64,000 bases of DNA from Okeanomitos corallinicola TIOX110 (GTDB lineage Bacteria > Cyanobacteriota > Cyanobacteriia > Cyanobacteriales > Nostocaceae), in contig NZ_CP150886.1 of the NCBI RefSeq assembly GCF_038050375.1, forward strand, positions 4,071,318 through 4,135,317, given 5' to 3'. The notes under the pieces were generated by a model that was not told the DNA's origin, ran no database searches, and was given only the letters and a program-made list of their open reading frames with translations. The stretch's first letter is position 1, and each line of letters starts with the position of its first letter. A program made the position numbers and the translations under genes. Positions 16,923-26,392 of the stretch are shown here, piece by piece.

Positions 16923-19733
16923 TTATTCTAGTTTTAACTGTTTCTTTAAGGCCGTTGGTAGATTTTTAGCCGCTTCTAACCCTTCTACATTCTCCCAGTT
17001 GGTGTTTTTATCCCAACGCACATAACCAAATACTTCATCCCCTAAGTTTGCACCAATCATGTACGCACCGCTGAGGTTAGCACCTTTTAAATTAGCACCA
17101 CTCAGGTCTACTCTGCTTAAATCTGCATCTTGAAGGTTAGCATTACTCAAGTCTGCACCTCTGAGATCAGTCCGAATCATGTTTGCACCACTCAAATCAG
17201 CACCACGTAAATCTGCTTGAATCAATTTAGCCGCTATCAAGTAAGCATTACTTAGATTACTTTGCCATAAATAGGTACGGCTCAATTCTGCACGACTTAG
17301 GTCTGCTTGACTTAAATCTATACCACTGAGATTGGCTTGGAATAGGTAAGTACCTCTGAGATTAGTAGCACTAAAAAAGTTGCCAACTATGCTTTTAAAA
17401 CTATCTTCCTGCAAACAATTACAGTAATTAATAATTCCCAACAAATTTGAGGTCAACTTATCCCCTTGGGTTTCTCCAGAGGGATAAAAAATTATATATT
17501 CTTTCAATACATCATGCTCTTGGGCATATCGCTGTATTTCTAACAGCAAAATCATCACATTTAAACCAGCATAAATATCTACTTGACGCTGACCTAAGTT
17601 TTCAATTCTCTGATTTGTGCTGTATTGTTGTAATTGTTGCAGTTTGGTTTGCGCTAAAGTTACTTCCGGTGTGTCAATAAATTTGCCTTGATACCAGTTA
17701 GAGTAAAAGTTTTCTAATACCTTAAATAGATTAATCCAATATAAATCTTCCTTCTGTATCAGTAAACCCATCACATATTCAATAATTTCTGGGGTGATTT
17801 TCCCAAATCCTAACAAGTCATAGATTTGCCAATTCATTTCTTGAATTTGTGCTTCATTTTCAAGCTTTGACCAATTTTGTAGAGATTTAGCTAGGTTTTC
17901 TGCAAACAAAAATTCACTAAAACCTTTATGGAAACATTCTATTTTATTTGCTTGTTTTTTAGCTTGAATAAAGTAGAAATTTTTTAAGGTTTCGGCAATA
18001 TCTATTTGTTGCTCTTCTAACCTAGATTCAATCATTGCTATAGAAGCAAACACACCACCAGACTGGATCATAGAAAAAGCAGTTTCTGTGAGCAAGTTGT
18101 TTAAATCAGATTGATAATTTAGATAATCTTGACTATCTCCATCATTGTTATCTAAACTCAGATGTTGCTTAGAAATTAGCCAATTTATAAATTCTTGCCA
18201 GACTATAACCTTAACAGTTTTTTTATTAGCTTGTTCTAAATTATTAAATACTAAAGTAGTATCTCGATACATTAATGATAATAAATGCAGATACAACGGT
18301 TCTGCGACAATTTTATTAATAGCAGCCGGACATTTTTTACTAGATAAATATTGTTCAATATCTGTTTTTTGACCTTTGTTTTCTGGTAGTGCTATCCATT
18401 TTTTGAACCATTTATCTTGGAGTTGTTGATCTAATGGCAGTATTTCTATCCTTTCTAAATTATCGGGTATACTAGAAATATATTGCCAAGTGTTTATTCT
18501 GGTAGTAATTAAAACCCGATGTCCCATTTCATCTTGATTATTACATTTTTCTTGAAATGAAATCACTTGTTTTAGGAATAGTTCCAAATTAACAGTTAAG
18601 TCATCTAATCCATCTAAAATAAATAGTAATTTTGTATTTTTATTAGTTAAAAAATTATAATTATTATCAATTAACTTCTCTTTTATTTCTGCTTCTAGAA
18701 TATCTGCTAAAGAATCACCTAAACTATTAATATCTTTTAAACTAATTAAAATTGGTGTCCAGAGAGGATGTAAATGTTGCCTTACCCAATCAGCAAACAT
18801 TAGACAAAATAAACTTTTACCGCTACCTGATTCACCTTGAATCAACATCACTCGATCTAATTTATGCTGATTGAAAATAACTCCTTTTACCCAAGCTTCT
18901 AAATCAACTACATGAGGGTTCTGATCTAGAGTTTGAGCTTTGAGGGGAATATAAATATCTTTCCAAGAATAGCTTTGATCCAAAAATGTGGCTAAAGGTT
19001 GATTTTTTATATAAGTTTGCAAGTATTTATCAATTCCTTGAATTATTTGTTTTTGACCTTCCCAATTTCCACAGGTTTTAGTAATTAAATTTTGAATTTC
19101 TTCTCCTAACTCTGTGAAAGCTTTAATAATATGACGATGAGTATTTGCTGCAATCCTTTTTGTCAACAGATTAGCTAAAAACTTAGTGACATTTGGAGAT
19201 ATTAATCTCACTAATAATATTTGATTTAAAATTACTGCTAATTCTGACTCTTGAAAACATAAAATTATATCTTTGGTAGTTGTTTCATCTAATTCAATAT
19301 CTTGAATAATTGCGATTCTACTATTAAAATCTGGCAATTTTTCTAAGTTTGCATCCCAGTTTATTAATGGATATAAAGACAGAATTTCTTTGATACTTTC
19401 TAAATAAGCTGCTTGGCTAATTATTAATACACATTCTTCTAAAGTGGGAATTACTTGAGTTGTTTCCGTATATAATTTCAGGAAATTAACACCAAGTGAT
19501 ATATAAGATAATTCTGGTTCTAGGATTTGTGCTAATGGTAAACACAGCACATCTAATAACGAAGATGAATCTTGTAATAAAGTTTTTACTAATTCCAAAT
19601 TAAGGGAATTTTCATCAATTTTTGGTGTTGCAGCTAAAATGGCTGTACCCGTTTCTATGCTTTGATTTATATTTATTTCTGCTGAAAAACATTGTTGTAA
19701 CTGCTGCCAAATTTGTGATAAGGTTCTAGTCAT
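16923..19733 (-). CDS. NACHT NTPase with C-terminal pentapeptide repeats
   Basis: STAND-type protein of 936 residues. Residues 1-270 are helical and unlike any domain I know. The NACHT module follows: Walker A 'QGESGSGKSLFC' near 300, Walker B 'LLFILDGLDDL' near 370, and further helical NACHT-associated sequence to about 690. Residues about 785-900 are pentapeptide repeats of the A(D/N)Lxx type ('ADLRGADLSGANMIRTDLRG'), forming a right-handed quadrilateral helix. It is cytoplasmic. Bacterial NACHT proteins include antiphage sensors in which the C-terminal repeats detect a ligand and the N-terminus is the effector; whether this one does so is inference. The gene is alone and has no adjacent effector. 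Confidence 0.88.
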   Translation of the reverse strand: MTRTLSQIWQQLQQCFSAEININQSIETGTAILAATPKIDENSLNLELVKTLLQDSSSLLDVLCLPLAQILEPELSYISLGVNFLKLYTETTQVIPTLEECVLIISQAAYLESIKEILSLYPLINWDANLEKLPDFNSRIAIIQDIELDETTTKDIILCFQESELAVILNQILLVRLISPNVTKFLANLLTKRIAANTHRHIIKAFTELGEEIQNLITKTCGNWEGQKQIIQGIDKYLQTYIKNQPLATFLDQSYSWKDIYIPLKAQTLDQNPHVVDLEAWVKGVIFNQHKLDRVMLIQGESGSGKSLFCLMFADWVRQHLHPLWTPILISLKDINSLGDSLADILEAEIKEKLIDNNYNFLTNKNTKLLFILDGLDDLTVNLELFLKQVISFQEKCNNQDEMGHRVLITTRINTWQYISSIPDNLERIEILPLDQQLQDKWFKKWIALPENKGQKTDIEQYLSSKKCPAAINKIVAEPLYLHLLSLMYRDTTLVFNNLEQANKKTVKVIVWQEFINWLISKQHLSLDNNDGDSQDYLNYQSDLNNLLTETAFSMIQSGGVFASIAMIESRLEEQQIDIAETLKNFYFIQAKKQANKIECFHKGFSEFLFAENLAKSLQNWSKLENEAQIQEMNWQIYDLLGFGKITPEIIEYVMGLLIQKEDLYWINLFKVLENFYSNWYQGKFIDTPEVTLAQTKLQQLQQYSTNQRIENLGQRQVDIYAGLNVMILLLEIQRYAQEHDVLKEYIIFYPSGETQGDKLTSNLLGIINYCNCLQEDSFKSIVGNFFSATNLRGTYLFQANLSGIDLSQADLSRAELSRTYLWQSNLSNAYLIAAKLIQADLRGADLSGANMIRTDLRGADLSNANLQDADLSRVDLSGANLKGANLSGAYMIGANLGDEVFGYVRWDKNTNWENVEGLEAAKNLPTALKKQLKLE

Positions 19734-19945
19734 TAGTTTAAAGGGGTTAAATTACTGATTTTTATATCAAATAGAGTAATATTTTTAACATTTAAAATAG
19801 GAAAGTGTGTGTGATTTAAAGAAAGTTTACATCATTTGCATTGATGTTAGGGTTTTATATATGACAAGCTAATCCATAAATCACGATTCTAGTACAGTGA
19901 AATCAAGGATATTTAATGTGAATTTAATACCAGTATTTGACAGGG

Positions 19946-20599
19946 TTAATAATTTTGCTGGCGGTTAATCCAAATACCCCTCAATCCTGCTTGACGAGAG
20001 GCATGATAGTCCTCTGTAATGCTATCACCGATATGCCATGCTTCCCCTGGTGAACAGTTATGACTTTGCAAAGCAATGTTAAAAATTTCCGGCTCTGGCT
20101 TGGCTGTACGTACTTGGGTAGAAATGGTAATAGATTTAAAATACTCCTTGAGTCCTAAACTGTCTAATACTGAGTATAAACGAGAATCAAAGTTAGATAA
20201 TACACCCAGTTCAACGCCTAAACGTCGCCAATTTACCAAAGCTAGGGGAACATCTGGATAAACAAACCAAGGTTCAGCAGTACCAAAGTGAATGTACAGT
20301 TCACTAAAAAAAGCTGAAAAATCAGAAAACTCTTTGATTACACCTGCACTTTCAAAGGTGTTAAGAACTATAATCCGCCACCAGTCAAACTCACGCTGAG
20401 GAACATCATGAAGATCAGGATCAAGAAATATGGGTGGGGGTGCTGCTTTAAAGCTTTTAAAAAATTCCTTGTTCAAAATTTCTGGGGAAACTGTCACACC
20501 AAAATCTTGGGCTATTTGGCTGTAAACCATGCCCACACTGCCTTTAACACCGAAAAGTGTACCTACTGCATCTAAAAAAATTACTTTTGGTTTTTTCAT
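19946..20599 (-). CDS. HAD-superfamily hydrolase, subfamily IA (DREG-2-like)
   Basis: 217-residue HAD phosphatase-like protein with cap inserted after motif I. Motifs: 'IFLDAVGTLFGVKG' (motif I), 'LGVLSNFDSRL' (II), 'TAKPEPEIFNIAL' (III), 'HIGDSITEDYHASRQAG' (IV). In motif I the usual second aspartate (D-x-D) is replaced by valine, as I recall is seen in the REG-2/HDHD3-like branch, so phosphatase activity may be altered. I take the start as the internal ATG at 20599 ('MKKPKVIF'), four codons after the longest open start. It is a single gene between the NACHT gene and NDH-2. Confidence 0.85.
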   Translation of the reverse strand: MKKPKVIFLDAVGTLFGVKGSVGMVYSQIAQDFGVTVSPEILNKEFFKSFKAAPPPIFLDPDLHDVPQREFDWWRIIVLNTFESAGVIKEFSDFSAFFSELYIHFGTAEPWFVYPDVPLALVNWRRLGVELGVLSNFDSRLYSVLDSLGLKEYFKSITISTQVRTAKPEPEIFNIALQSHNCSPGEAWHIGDSITEDYHASRQAGLRGIWINRQQNY

Positions 20600-20750
20600 A
20601 ATTTCCCACAACTATTTACCCATGAACTAGAATGACATGGCTGAAGTCCAGAAATAAAATTTAGTAACACTTAGTGACAGTAAGGTAACGAATAAAAATG
20701 TTTTAATTTCTCTATTTTCTGTCACCGTGGCGTAGCACCTGTCTCCTATT

Positions 20751-21944
20751 CTACTCAGAAAGGGCGTTAATAATCGGTGTAACTAACCAACTAAAACCGA
20801 CTTTTAATTGATGTTCTAAGGTTGGTAATCTATATAAATAAGCTAACCGACGGGCAATTTGCGCTAGAGAACCATCTAGCTTGACACCTAAACCTGTGAG
20901 GGTAGCATTATCTACTCCCAAGGCCATCATTTCTCCTAATTGTTGATAGCGGAAGGGAAGTAAAGGACGGTTTGTTAAAGATGCCCAGATATTCCAGGCT
21001 GTATAATCAGCTTGCTGAAATGCTACTTGGGCGGTTGCGGGTACTTGCTTACCTTCAGCATCATGGGATTCAGCTAAGTCTCCTAACGCGAATATTTGGG
21101 GATGTTCTGATACTTGTAATGTGGATGTAGTGATAATTTGTCCCCGTTCATTGTGTTTCAGGGGTAAATTTTTCACCACTGGGGAAACTCTTGTCCCGAC
21201 TGTCCAAATTACCAAGTCTACAGGAATTTCATCTATTTGATTTTTATACTCTAGGGAGATGGTATGTTCTGCGATTGATACTACTTTGGTTTCTAAATCT
21301 ATAAATACCCCTCTTTGGTCTAAGGCTTTTTTAGCAGCTTCGCGGTTAAATTCTGGGGAGGTTCTTAAAATTTGATCACCGATTTCAATGAGCCGAAATC
21401 TACCTTTTTCGCCGATTCTATCGGCTAGTTTACAAGCTAATTCTACACCGCTGTAACCACCACCAACTATGGCAACACGAATCTTTTCCGGGTTTGATTC
21501 TGCTATCACTTGCAAGCGTTCCTCTAAGTGATAAGCATCTGTGATGGTGCGGAATGGGTAAGCGTATTCGGACGCACCGGCAACTAAGTCTAAGGGTGTT
21601 TCGCCACCTAATGCTAATACTAATCTGTCGTAGGCGATAGTTTGCCCTTTTTCTAGTTGGACTTGTTGTTTGTCGGTGTCAATTGCGGAAACAGTGTCTT
21701 GATGAAAGCGGATGCCTGTACCTTGTAGCAGTTCTTGATATGGTGGGGCTATTTCCCAGGTTTGTAGTTCACCTGTGAGTATTTCGTAAAGTAGGGGAGA
21801 GAACAGAAAGCGATCGCTCTGATCTACTAAAATAATCTCTGGTTTGGTTGTATTTTCCCAGGGTAACTGGCTTAAACGTAAGGCGGTGTAGAGTCCACCA
21901 AAACCCCCACCTAGTATACAAATTCTTGTAGTTGCTTGAGTCAT
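20751..21944 (-). CDS. Type II NAD(P)H dehydrogenase (NDH-2)
   Basis: FAD flavoprotein of 397 residues that passes electrons from NAD(P)H to quinone without proton pumping, peripheral on the membrane. Two Rossmann motifs are present: FAD site 'ICILGGGFGGLYTALRL' at the N-terminus and NAD(P) site 'RVAIVGGGYSGVELACKLAD' near residue 160. Others are 'DRLVLALGGETPLD', 'VIWTVGTRVSPVV', 'IFALGDLAE' and 'VPATAQVAFQQADYTAWNI'. The C-terminal segment 'LEHQLKVGFSWLVTPIINALS' is amphipathic and is likely the membrane contact. Cyanobacteria have several such proteins (NdbA, NdbB, NdbC); NdbB-like is most likely, but I cannot separate them surely. Confidence 0.9.
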   Translation of the reverse strand: MTQATTRICILGGGFGGLYTALRLSQLPWENTTKPEIILVDQSDRFLFSPLLYEILTGELQTWEIAPPYQELLQGTGIRFHQDTVSAIDTDKQQVQLEKGQTIAYDRLVLALGGETPLDLVAGASEYAYPFRTITDAYHLEERLQVIAESNPEKIRVAIVGGGYSGVELACKLADRIGEKGRFRLIEIGDQILRTSPEFNREAAKKALDQRGVFIDLETKVVSIAEHTISLEYKNQIDEIPVDLVIWTVGTRVSPVVKNLPLKHNERGQIITTSTLQVSEHPQIFALGDLAESHDAEGKQVPATAQVAFQQADYTAWNIWASLTNRPLLPFRYQQLGEMMALGVDNATLTGLGVKLDGSLAQIARRLAYLYRLPTLEHQLKVGFSWLVTPIINALSE

Positions 21945-22025
21945 GATTTTTATAGAAGGCTAAATTTCAACACTTCTGATTTATTTTAAAAGCTAACTTG
22001 CTTATTATACCAAACCAAACTGATC

Positions 22026-23675
22026 TCAGTTCAATGTTACTCTTTCCTGCCATTTATTAACTGTATTGGCACTAATTCCGGGGATAGTTTCTAAATCTTG
22101 CAAAGATGTAAATTTCTGCTTTTGACGGGCAACTATCATCTTTTGAGCTAATTTTGCTCCTACTCCTGGTAGACTTTCTAATTCCGCTTGGGTGGCTGTA
22201 TTCAAATTAATTGGTTTGCCAATTGAATATTGAAAAGATGATGGGGTTTTGATTTGGGGACATTTACTAACTTGGGCATCAATTTTAGCTTTTATTCTTG
22301 GTGGTAAACCTGGTTTAATTGTTGTATACAGACGGTTGAATTCTCGTTGAAAATGAGCGGCAATTTGAGGGTTTTCAATAATTAATAAGGTTTCATCATT
22401 GCCATGATTTGCTGCTTCTGACCAATTATGTGAACCTGTAATTATTGTTTTGTTATCAATAATTGCAAATTTATGATGTAATAAATCTCCTGGTGATAAT
22501 GTGGGAACTCCAACGGTAGTAATAGGATTTTGCCAAGGACTATTATCTACTTCATATTTACAATTATCACTTAAAGCTAAACCCATCATATCTAAGGCTT
22601 CGCTGTAGGAACGATAAGCAAATTGTGGTTCAATTAAGGCTCTAATTTCTACAGTTTGAGTATGGCGGTTTTTAAGAGTGTTGGCAATTTTTTGATCAGA
22701 AAATACAAATAATGCTAAATCTACATTTATTGTCGCTGTATCTAAAGTTTTGGCAATCAGTCCATTACTAGAATTAGTCCAAGGTTGAGTAGGTGAAATG
22801 GGAGAAAAATTGATAGTAATTTGATTATTGATTAAGTTGATTTTTTGAGGTTCACGAATTGGTTTATTAAGTCCAAATTTACTATCTGGTTTTCCTCCTG
22901 GTCCATCACCCCACATAATATTAAATTCTGCTGTAAATAAATTTGCTAGTTCTGGACTATCAATTTTTAATAGGTTGTTAGCATTACCTAAACTACTAGC
23001 ATTACTCAAGTCTCCTGATGTGTCACTTAAAGTAAAGTTAGCAGAAGTAACAATTACAAACCGATTATCAACAACCACAAATTTATGGTGCATTAAACCA
23101 CTGCCAGCCGAACCATCAGCGGTATCATCTAGCCAAGGAATTTGATTATTTTGAATTATTACTAAAGCATCCCGTTGATTGATTTCTTCTGGTGTAATTT
23201 GATTGTCTTGGTTGATATCTAGAAATTTCTGGAATTCGTTATATCGGTCTTTTTCTCTTTGGTTGAGGTTTTGAATTTCTGTATTTGTGAAATTACTCCA
23301 AGGACGAGAATAGTTGTTTTCTAAAATTAATCTAACTTTAACCCCGGTTTTTTGTTTTTCTGCTAATGCTTGAGCAATTTTTGGTAAACGTAGTTCTTGT
23401 ACTGCTATATCTATTGTAGATTCAGCTTGGGAAATAACATCAAGAATCTGTTTTTCTAAGTCATCACCTAATCTTTTTTGCTGACGATAGGTTTCTTGAT
23501 ATTCTGAAGATTGGGCATGATTAAAGTAAACTTGAATTAATGGATCTTGGGGTAATGGTGATAAACGCTGATTTAAAGATTGGACTTGTTGACAACCGGA
23601 GAGGGTAAAGAAAAATAAAAAGAGATAAGATAAATATCTAAAATGAGGAAAAATAAACACGATAATCTGATACAA
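22026..23675 (-). CDS. Lipoprotein nuclease-like fusion: PLD + EF-hand + helix-hairpin-helix
   Basis: 549-residue exported protein. An N-terminal hydrophobic segment ends in a lipobox, 'FTLSGCQQVQ' (about residue 28). Two phospholipase D-type HKD motifs follow: 'MHHKFVVVDNRFVIVTSANF' near 195 and 'LHHKFAIIDNKTIITGSHNW' near 400, forming one active site. Between them, near 150-165, is a canonical EF-hand calcium loop, 'DINQDNQITPEE'. The last 60 residues are a ComEA-like helix-hairpin-helix ('INLNTATQAELESLPGVGAKLA'), which binds DNA without sequence preference. The whole suggests a calcium-dependent, surface-attached nuclease acting on DNA outside the cell. Members of the PLD family also act on lipids, so the substrate is inference. 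Confidence 0.85.
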   Translation of the reverse strand: MYQIIVFIFPHFRYLSYLFLFFFTLSGCQQVQSLNQRLSPLPQDPLIQVYFNHAQSSEYQETYRQQKRLGDDLEKQILDVISQAESTIDIAVQELRLPKIAQALAEKQKTGVKVRLILENNYSRPWSNFTNTEIQNLNQREKDRYNEFQKFLDINQDNQITPEEINQRDALVIIQNNQIPWLDDTADGSAGSGLMHHKFVVVDNRFVIVTSANFTLSDTSGDLSNASSLGNANNLLKIDSPELANLFTAEFNIMWGDGPGGKPDSKFGLNKPIREPQKINLINNQITINFSPISPTQPWTNSSNGLIAKTLDTATINVDLALFVFSDQKIANTLKNRHTQTVEIRALIEPQFAYRSYSEALDMMGLALSDNCKYEVDNSPWQNPITTVGVPTLSPGDLLHHKFAIIDNKTIITGSHNWSEAANHGNDETLLIIENPQIAAHFQREFNRLYTTIKPGLPPRIKAKIDAQVSKCPQIKTPSSFQYSIGKPINLNTATQAELESLPGVGAKLAQKMIVARQKQKFTSLQDLETIPGISANTVNKWQERVTLN

Positions 23676-23772
23676 ATAGATAAAGGATCAGGATCAATAT
23701 TACTATTTTTTCTAAAATTAGTAGTATTGAATTAGACAAGATTGATAATTACTAATCAAAATTATTCATGTT

Positions 23773-24951
23773 ATGCAGATATATCTAGATTACAGTGCAA
23801 CTACTCCCACTCGTCCAGAAGCGATCGCCGCGATGCAATCAGTTTTAACTCAACAGTGGGGTAATCCTTCCAGTTTACACGAATGGGGCAACCGTGCAGC
23901 TGTAATTTTAGAAACAGCCAGAATACAAGTTGCAAATTTAATCAATGCTGTTCCTGAATCAATTATCTTCACTTCCGGGGGAACAGAAGCTGATAATTTA
24001 GCTATTATGGGTGTAGCAAGATGTTATTCTGTACCCCAACATATCATTATTTCTAGTGTGGAACATTCTGCTATTTCCGAACCTGTAAAAATGTTAGAAA
24101 ACTGGGGTTGGGAAGTTACCCGTTTAGGTGTAAATAATCAAGGTAGAGTTAATCCCGTAGATTTAAAATCAGCTTTGCAAGATAATACAGTTTTGGTATC
24201 CATAATTTATGGACAAAGTGAAGTAGGAACTATTCAACCAATAGCAGAATTAGCAAAAATTACCAAAATTCATGGTGCTTTATTCCATACTGATGCTGTG
24301 CAAATTGCCGGACGTTTATCAATAGATGTTAATAATTTATCTGTAGATTTATTGAGTTTATCTAGTCATAAATTATATGGTCCTTTGGGTGCAGGTGCTT
24401 TATATGTACGTCCAGGTGTGGAATTAATACCTTTGTTGGGTGGTGGTGGCCAGGAACAGAAATTGCGTTCTGGTACACAAGCAACACCAGCTATTGCCGG
24501 TTTTGGAGTTGCTGCGGAGTTAGCAGTAAAGGAATTAGAAATAGAAAAAATTAGATTGACCAAAATGCGCGATCGCCTATTTTCTCTGTTAGCAGATGTT
24601 CCTGGTTTAGTTCCTACAGGTGATCAAATTCATCGTTTACCCCATCATGTTAGCTTTTGTTTAGAATATGCTGATGGTAAAAAAATCAGTGGTAAAACTT
24701 TAGTCAGACAATTGAATTTAGCCGGAATTGGTATTAGTGCAGGTGCAGCTTGCAATAGTGGAAAATTAAACCCTAGTCCAATTTTACTAGCAATGGGATA
24801 TTCACAAACAGCCGCTTTAGGAGGGATTAGATTAACATTAGGAAAATATATCCAAGCAGCTGATATTGATTGGACTGCAATGGTGATAAAACAAATTTTA
24901 CAAAGATTAAATACAGAATTATCTAATTTAATCCCCATAGGTAATACCTAA
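23773..24951 (+). CDS. Cysteine desulfurase (IscS/NifS type)
   Basis: PLP enzyme of 392 residues that releases sulfur from cysteine for iron-sulfur clusters, thiolated tRNA and cofactors, in the cytoplasm. The start 'MQIYLDYSATTPTRPEAI' is typical. The PLP-binding lysine is Lys200 in 'LSSHKLYGPLGAGALY', and the persulfide-forming cysteine is Cys327 in 'ISAGAACNSGKLNPSP'. The short, flexible Cys loop marks group I (IscS/NifS) rather than SufS. No isc, suf or nif partners are adjacent, so it is probably the housekeeping enzyme; I do not give a symbol because cyanobacteria have several. ATG at 23773 is supported by the family start. Confidence 0.93.
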   Translation: MQIYLDYSATTPTRPEAIAAMQSVLTQQWGNPSSLHEWGNRAAVILETARIQVANLINAVPESIIFTSGGTEADNLAIMGVARCYSVPQHIIISSVEHSAISEPVKMLENWGWEVTRLGVNNQGRVNPVDLKSALQDNTVLVSIIYGQSEVGTIQPIAELAKITKIHGALFHTDAVQIAGRLSIDVNNLSVDLLSLSSHKLYGPLGAGALYVRPGVELIPLLGGGGQEQKLRSGTQATPAIAGFGVAAELAVKELEIEKIRLTKMRDRLFSLLADVPGLVPTGDQIHRLPHHVSFCLEYADGKKISGKTLVRQLNLAGIGISAGAACNSGKLNPSPILLAMGYSQTAALGGIRLTLGKYIQAADIDWTAMVIKQILQRLNTELSNLIPIGNT

Positions 24952-25023
24952 TTTAATTGGAAATTTAAACCTATAATAAAACACAATTTGTAATTACAGC
25001 ACTTCCCGATCAGGTACACCCTT

Positions 25024-25042
25024 GGCGGGCAAGATGCCCACC
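25024..25042. repeat. 'ggcgggcaagatgcccacc' dispersed hairpin repeat
   Basis: GGGCA (25027-25031) and TGCCC (25035-25039) form a short stem with a three-base loop, with an extra GG/CC pair outside a mismatch. The sequence belongs to a common cyanobacterial intergenic repeat. It sits between the convergent cysteine desulfurase and dnaJ-type genes and might add to termination. Confidence 0.55.
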
Positions 25043-25122
25043 CCACAAGATTTTTTGTGATTGGTAGTTTGTACCTCATGGGTCTGAAATCTGCTGTACC
25101 TCCCCATTATCTCCCTGTCTGC

Positions 25123-26118
25123 TTATAACCTCATCTGTGCCAAATGACTACGGGGGTTATAGGTGCGGATAGCCCGGAGTTTTTCATATAATTCTCGTTC
25201 TTGGGCGCTGAGGTCTTTGGGGGGTGCGATCGCCACCTTCACCATTTGATCACCACGTCCACCTTTAGTTAAAGGCCAACCTTTACCACGTAAACGTAGA
25301 GACTGACCGGAACGAACACCCGCAGGCAGTTTAACATTTACATTTCCGTCAGGAGTAGGTACATCAATAGAAGCTCCCAAAGTCGCCTCATCAGGAGTAA
25401 TTGACACCTCACAAACGAGATTATCACCTTCAATTTGGAAAAAAGAATGGGCTTGTAATTCTACCTTTAAATATAAATCTCCCCGTTGTTGAGTCATGGG
25501 GTTGAATTGACCTTTACCCCTCACTCGTAAACGAGTACCTGTTTTTGCTCCTGCTGGGATGCGAACTTCTATAGTTTCATTACCTAAACTAAACCGTTTT
25601 TTCACACCAGCGTAAGCCTCAGCAAAGGTTAAGCTAATGATAGCTTCAGTATCTTGGGCAGCAGCACCACCAGCATCTTGAAACCCAAAATCGTTAAAAC
25701 CACCAAAACCGCTACCTGGTCTACCTGTAGAAGTGCGATAGGAGTAACTTTGTCTACTGCCACCACCGGCTTTTGCACCACCAAATAATTCGTTCAGGAA
25801 GTCGTTAAAACTGCCGTATTGACTAAAGTCAAAACCACCCATATCTACCCCAGCACCACCACCGGGGAAACCTCCTTCACCTACTTGCTTCCAGTATTGA
25901 CCATATTGATCATATTTTTTACGTTTATCTGGGTCAGAAAGAACTTCGTAAGCTTCGTTAACTTCTTTAAATTTAGCCTCGGCTTGTTTATTACCAGGGT
26001 TCACGTCAGGGTGGTATTTACGGGCTAATTTACGAAAAGCCTGTTTAATTTCCTCTGGACTGGCAGTTTTACTGATTCCTAAAATTGAGTAATAGTCCTT
26101 AAAGTCGGTTGCAGCCAT
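25123..26118 (-). CDS. DnaJ-type co-chaperone without zinc finger (CbpA-like)
   Basis: Hsp40 of 331 residues that stimulates DnaK. J-domain at residues 6-72 with the essential HPD at 36-38 ('[16 protein letters not shown]'), then a glycine/phenylalanine-rich linker (about 75-150, '[18 protein letters not shown]'), then the two C-terminal substrate-binding beta domains ('[19 protein letters not shown]', '[19 protein letters not shown]'). The cysteine-rich zinc finger of canonical DnaJ is absent, so this is a type II (DnaJ2/CbpA-like) protein. An AGGAGG-like site (CCTCC on the plus strand near 26130) supports the ATG at 26118. No dnaK or grpE is nearby. Confidence 0.93.
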   Translation of the reverse strand: MAATDFKDYYSILGISKTASPEEIKQAFRKLARKYHPDVNPGNKQAEAKFKEVNEAYEVLSDPDKRKKYDQYGQYWKQVGEGGFPGGGAGVDMGGFDFSQYGSFNDFLNELFGGAKAGGGSRQSYSYRTSTGRPGSGFGGFNDFGFQDAGGAAAQDTEAIISLTFAEAYAGVKKRFSLGNETIEVRIPAGAKTGTRLRVRGKGQFNPMTQQRGDLYLKVELQAHSFFQIEGDNLVCEVSITPDEATLGASIDVPTPDGNVNVKLPAGVRSGQSLRLRGKGWPLTKGGRGDQMVKVAIAPPKDLSAQERELYEKLRAIRTYNPRSHLAQMRL

Positions 26119-26286
26119 CTACCAGCCTCCTGTAAAAATTTAGGTTAAGTTTTTGTCTAAGATATGATATTCACTGTTTGCCAGGTATAATGCCAGCCAA
26201 CAGGATGATGATCTTAAATTAGCAAAGAATATCAAAAATCAAGTGTGGTTGTTGCTCATCGTGCCAGGGCAATTACCGTACTTATA

Positions 26287-26321
26287 GCAGGTGACAGGGA
26301 ACAGGTGAGAGGTGACAGTGC
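26287..26321. repeat. Degenerate GGTGACA-type heptamer cluster
   Basis: The stretch around 26287-26321 holds imperfect copies of the 'aggtgacag' and 'gggaacagg' units seen as perfect tandems at 26927 and 59498. It lies in the 270-base gap between the dnaJ-type gene and the P-loop kinase gene, which otherwise shows nothing. Confidence 0.6.
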
Positions 26322-26392
26322 TATCAGCCTTACATTACATTGTCTAAGTTTTGGGTTTAGTTGATGTCCTAACAGCCTTGTCCGTTGATATA

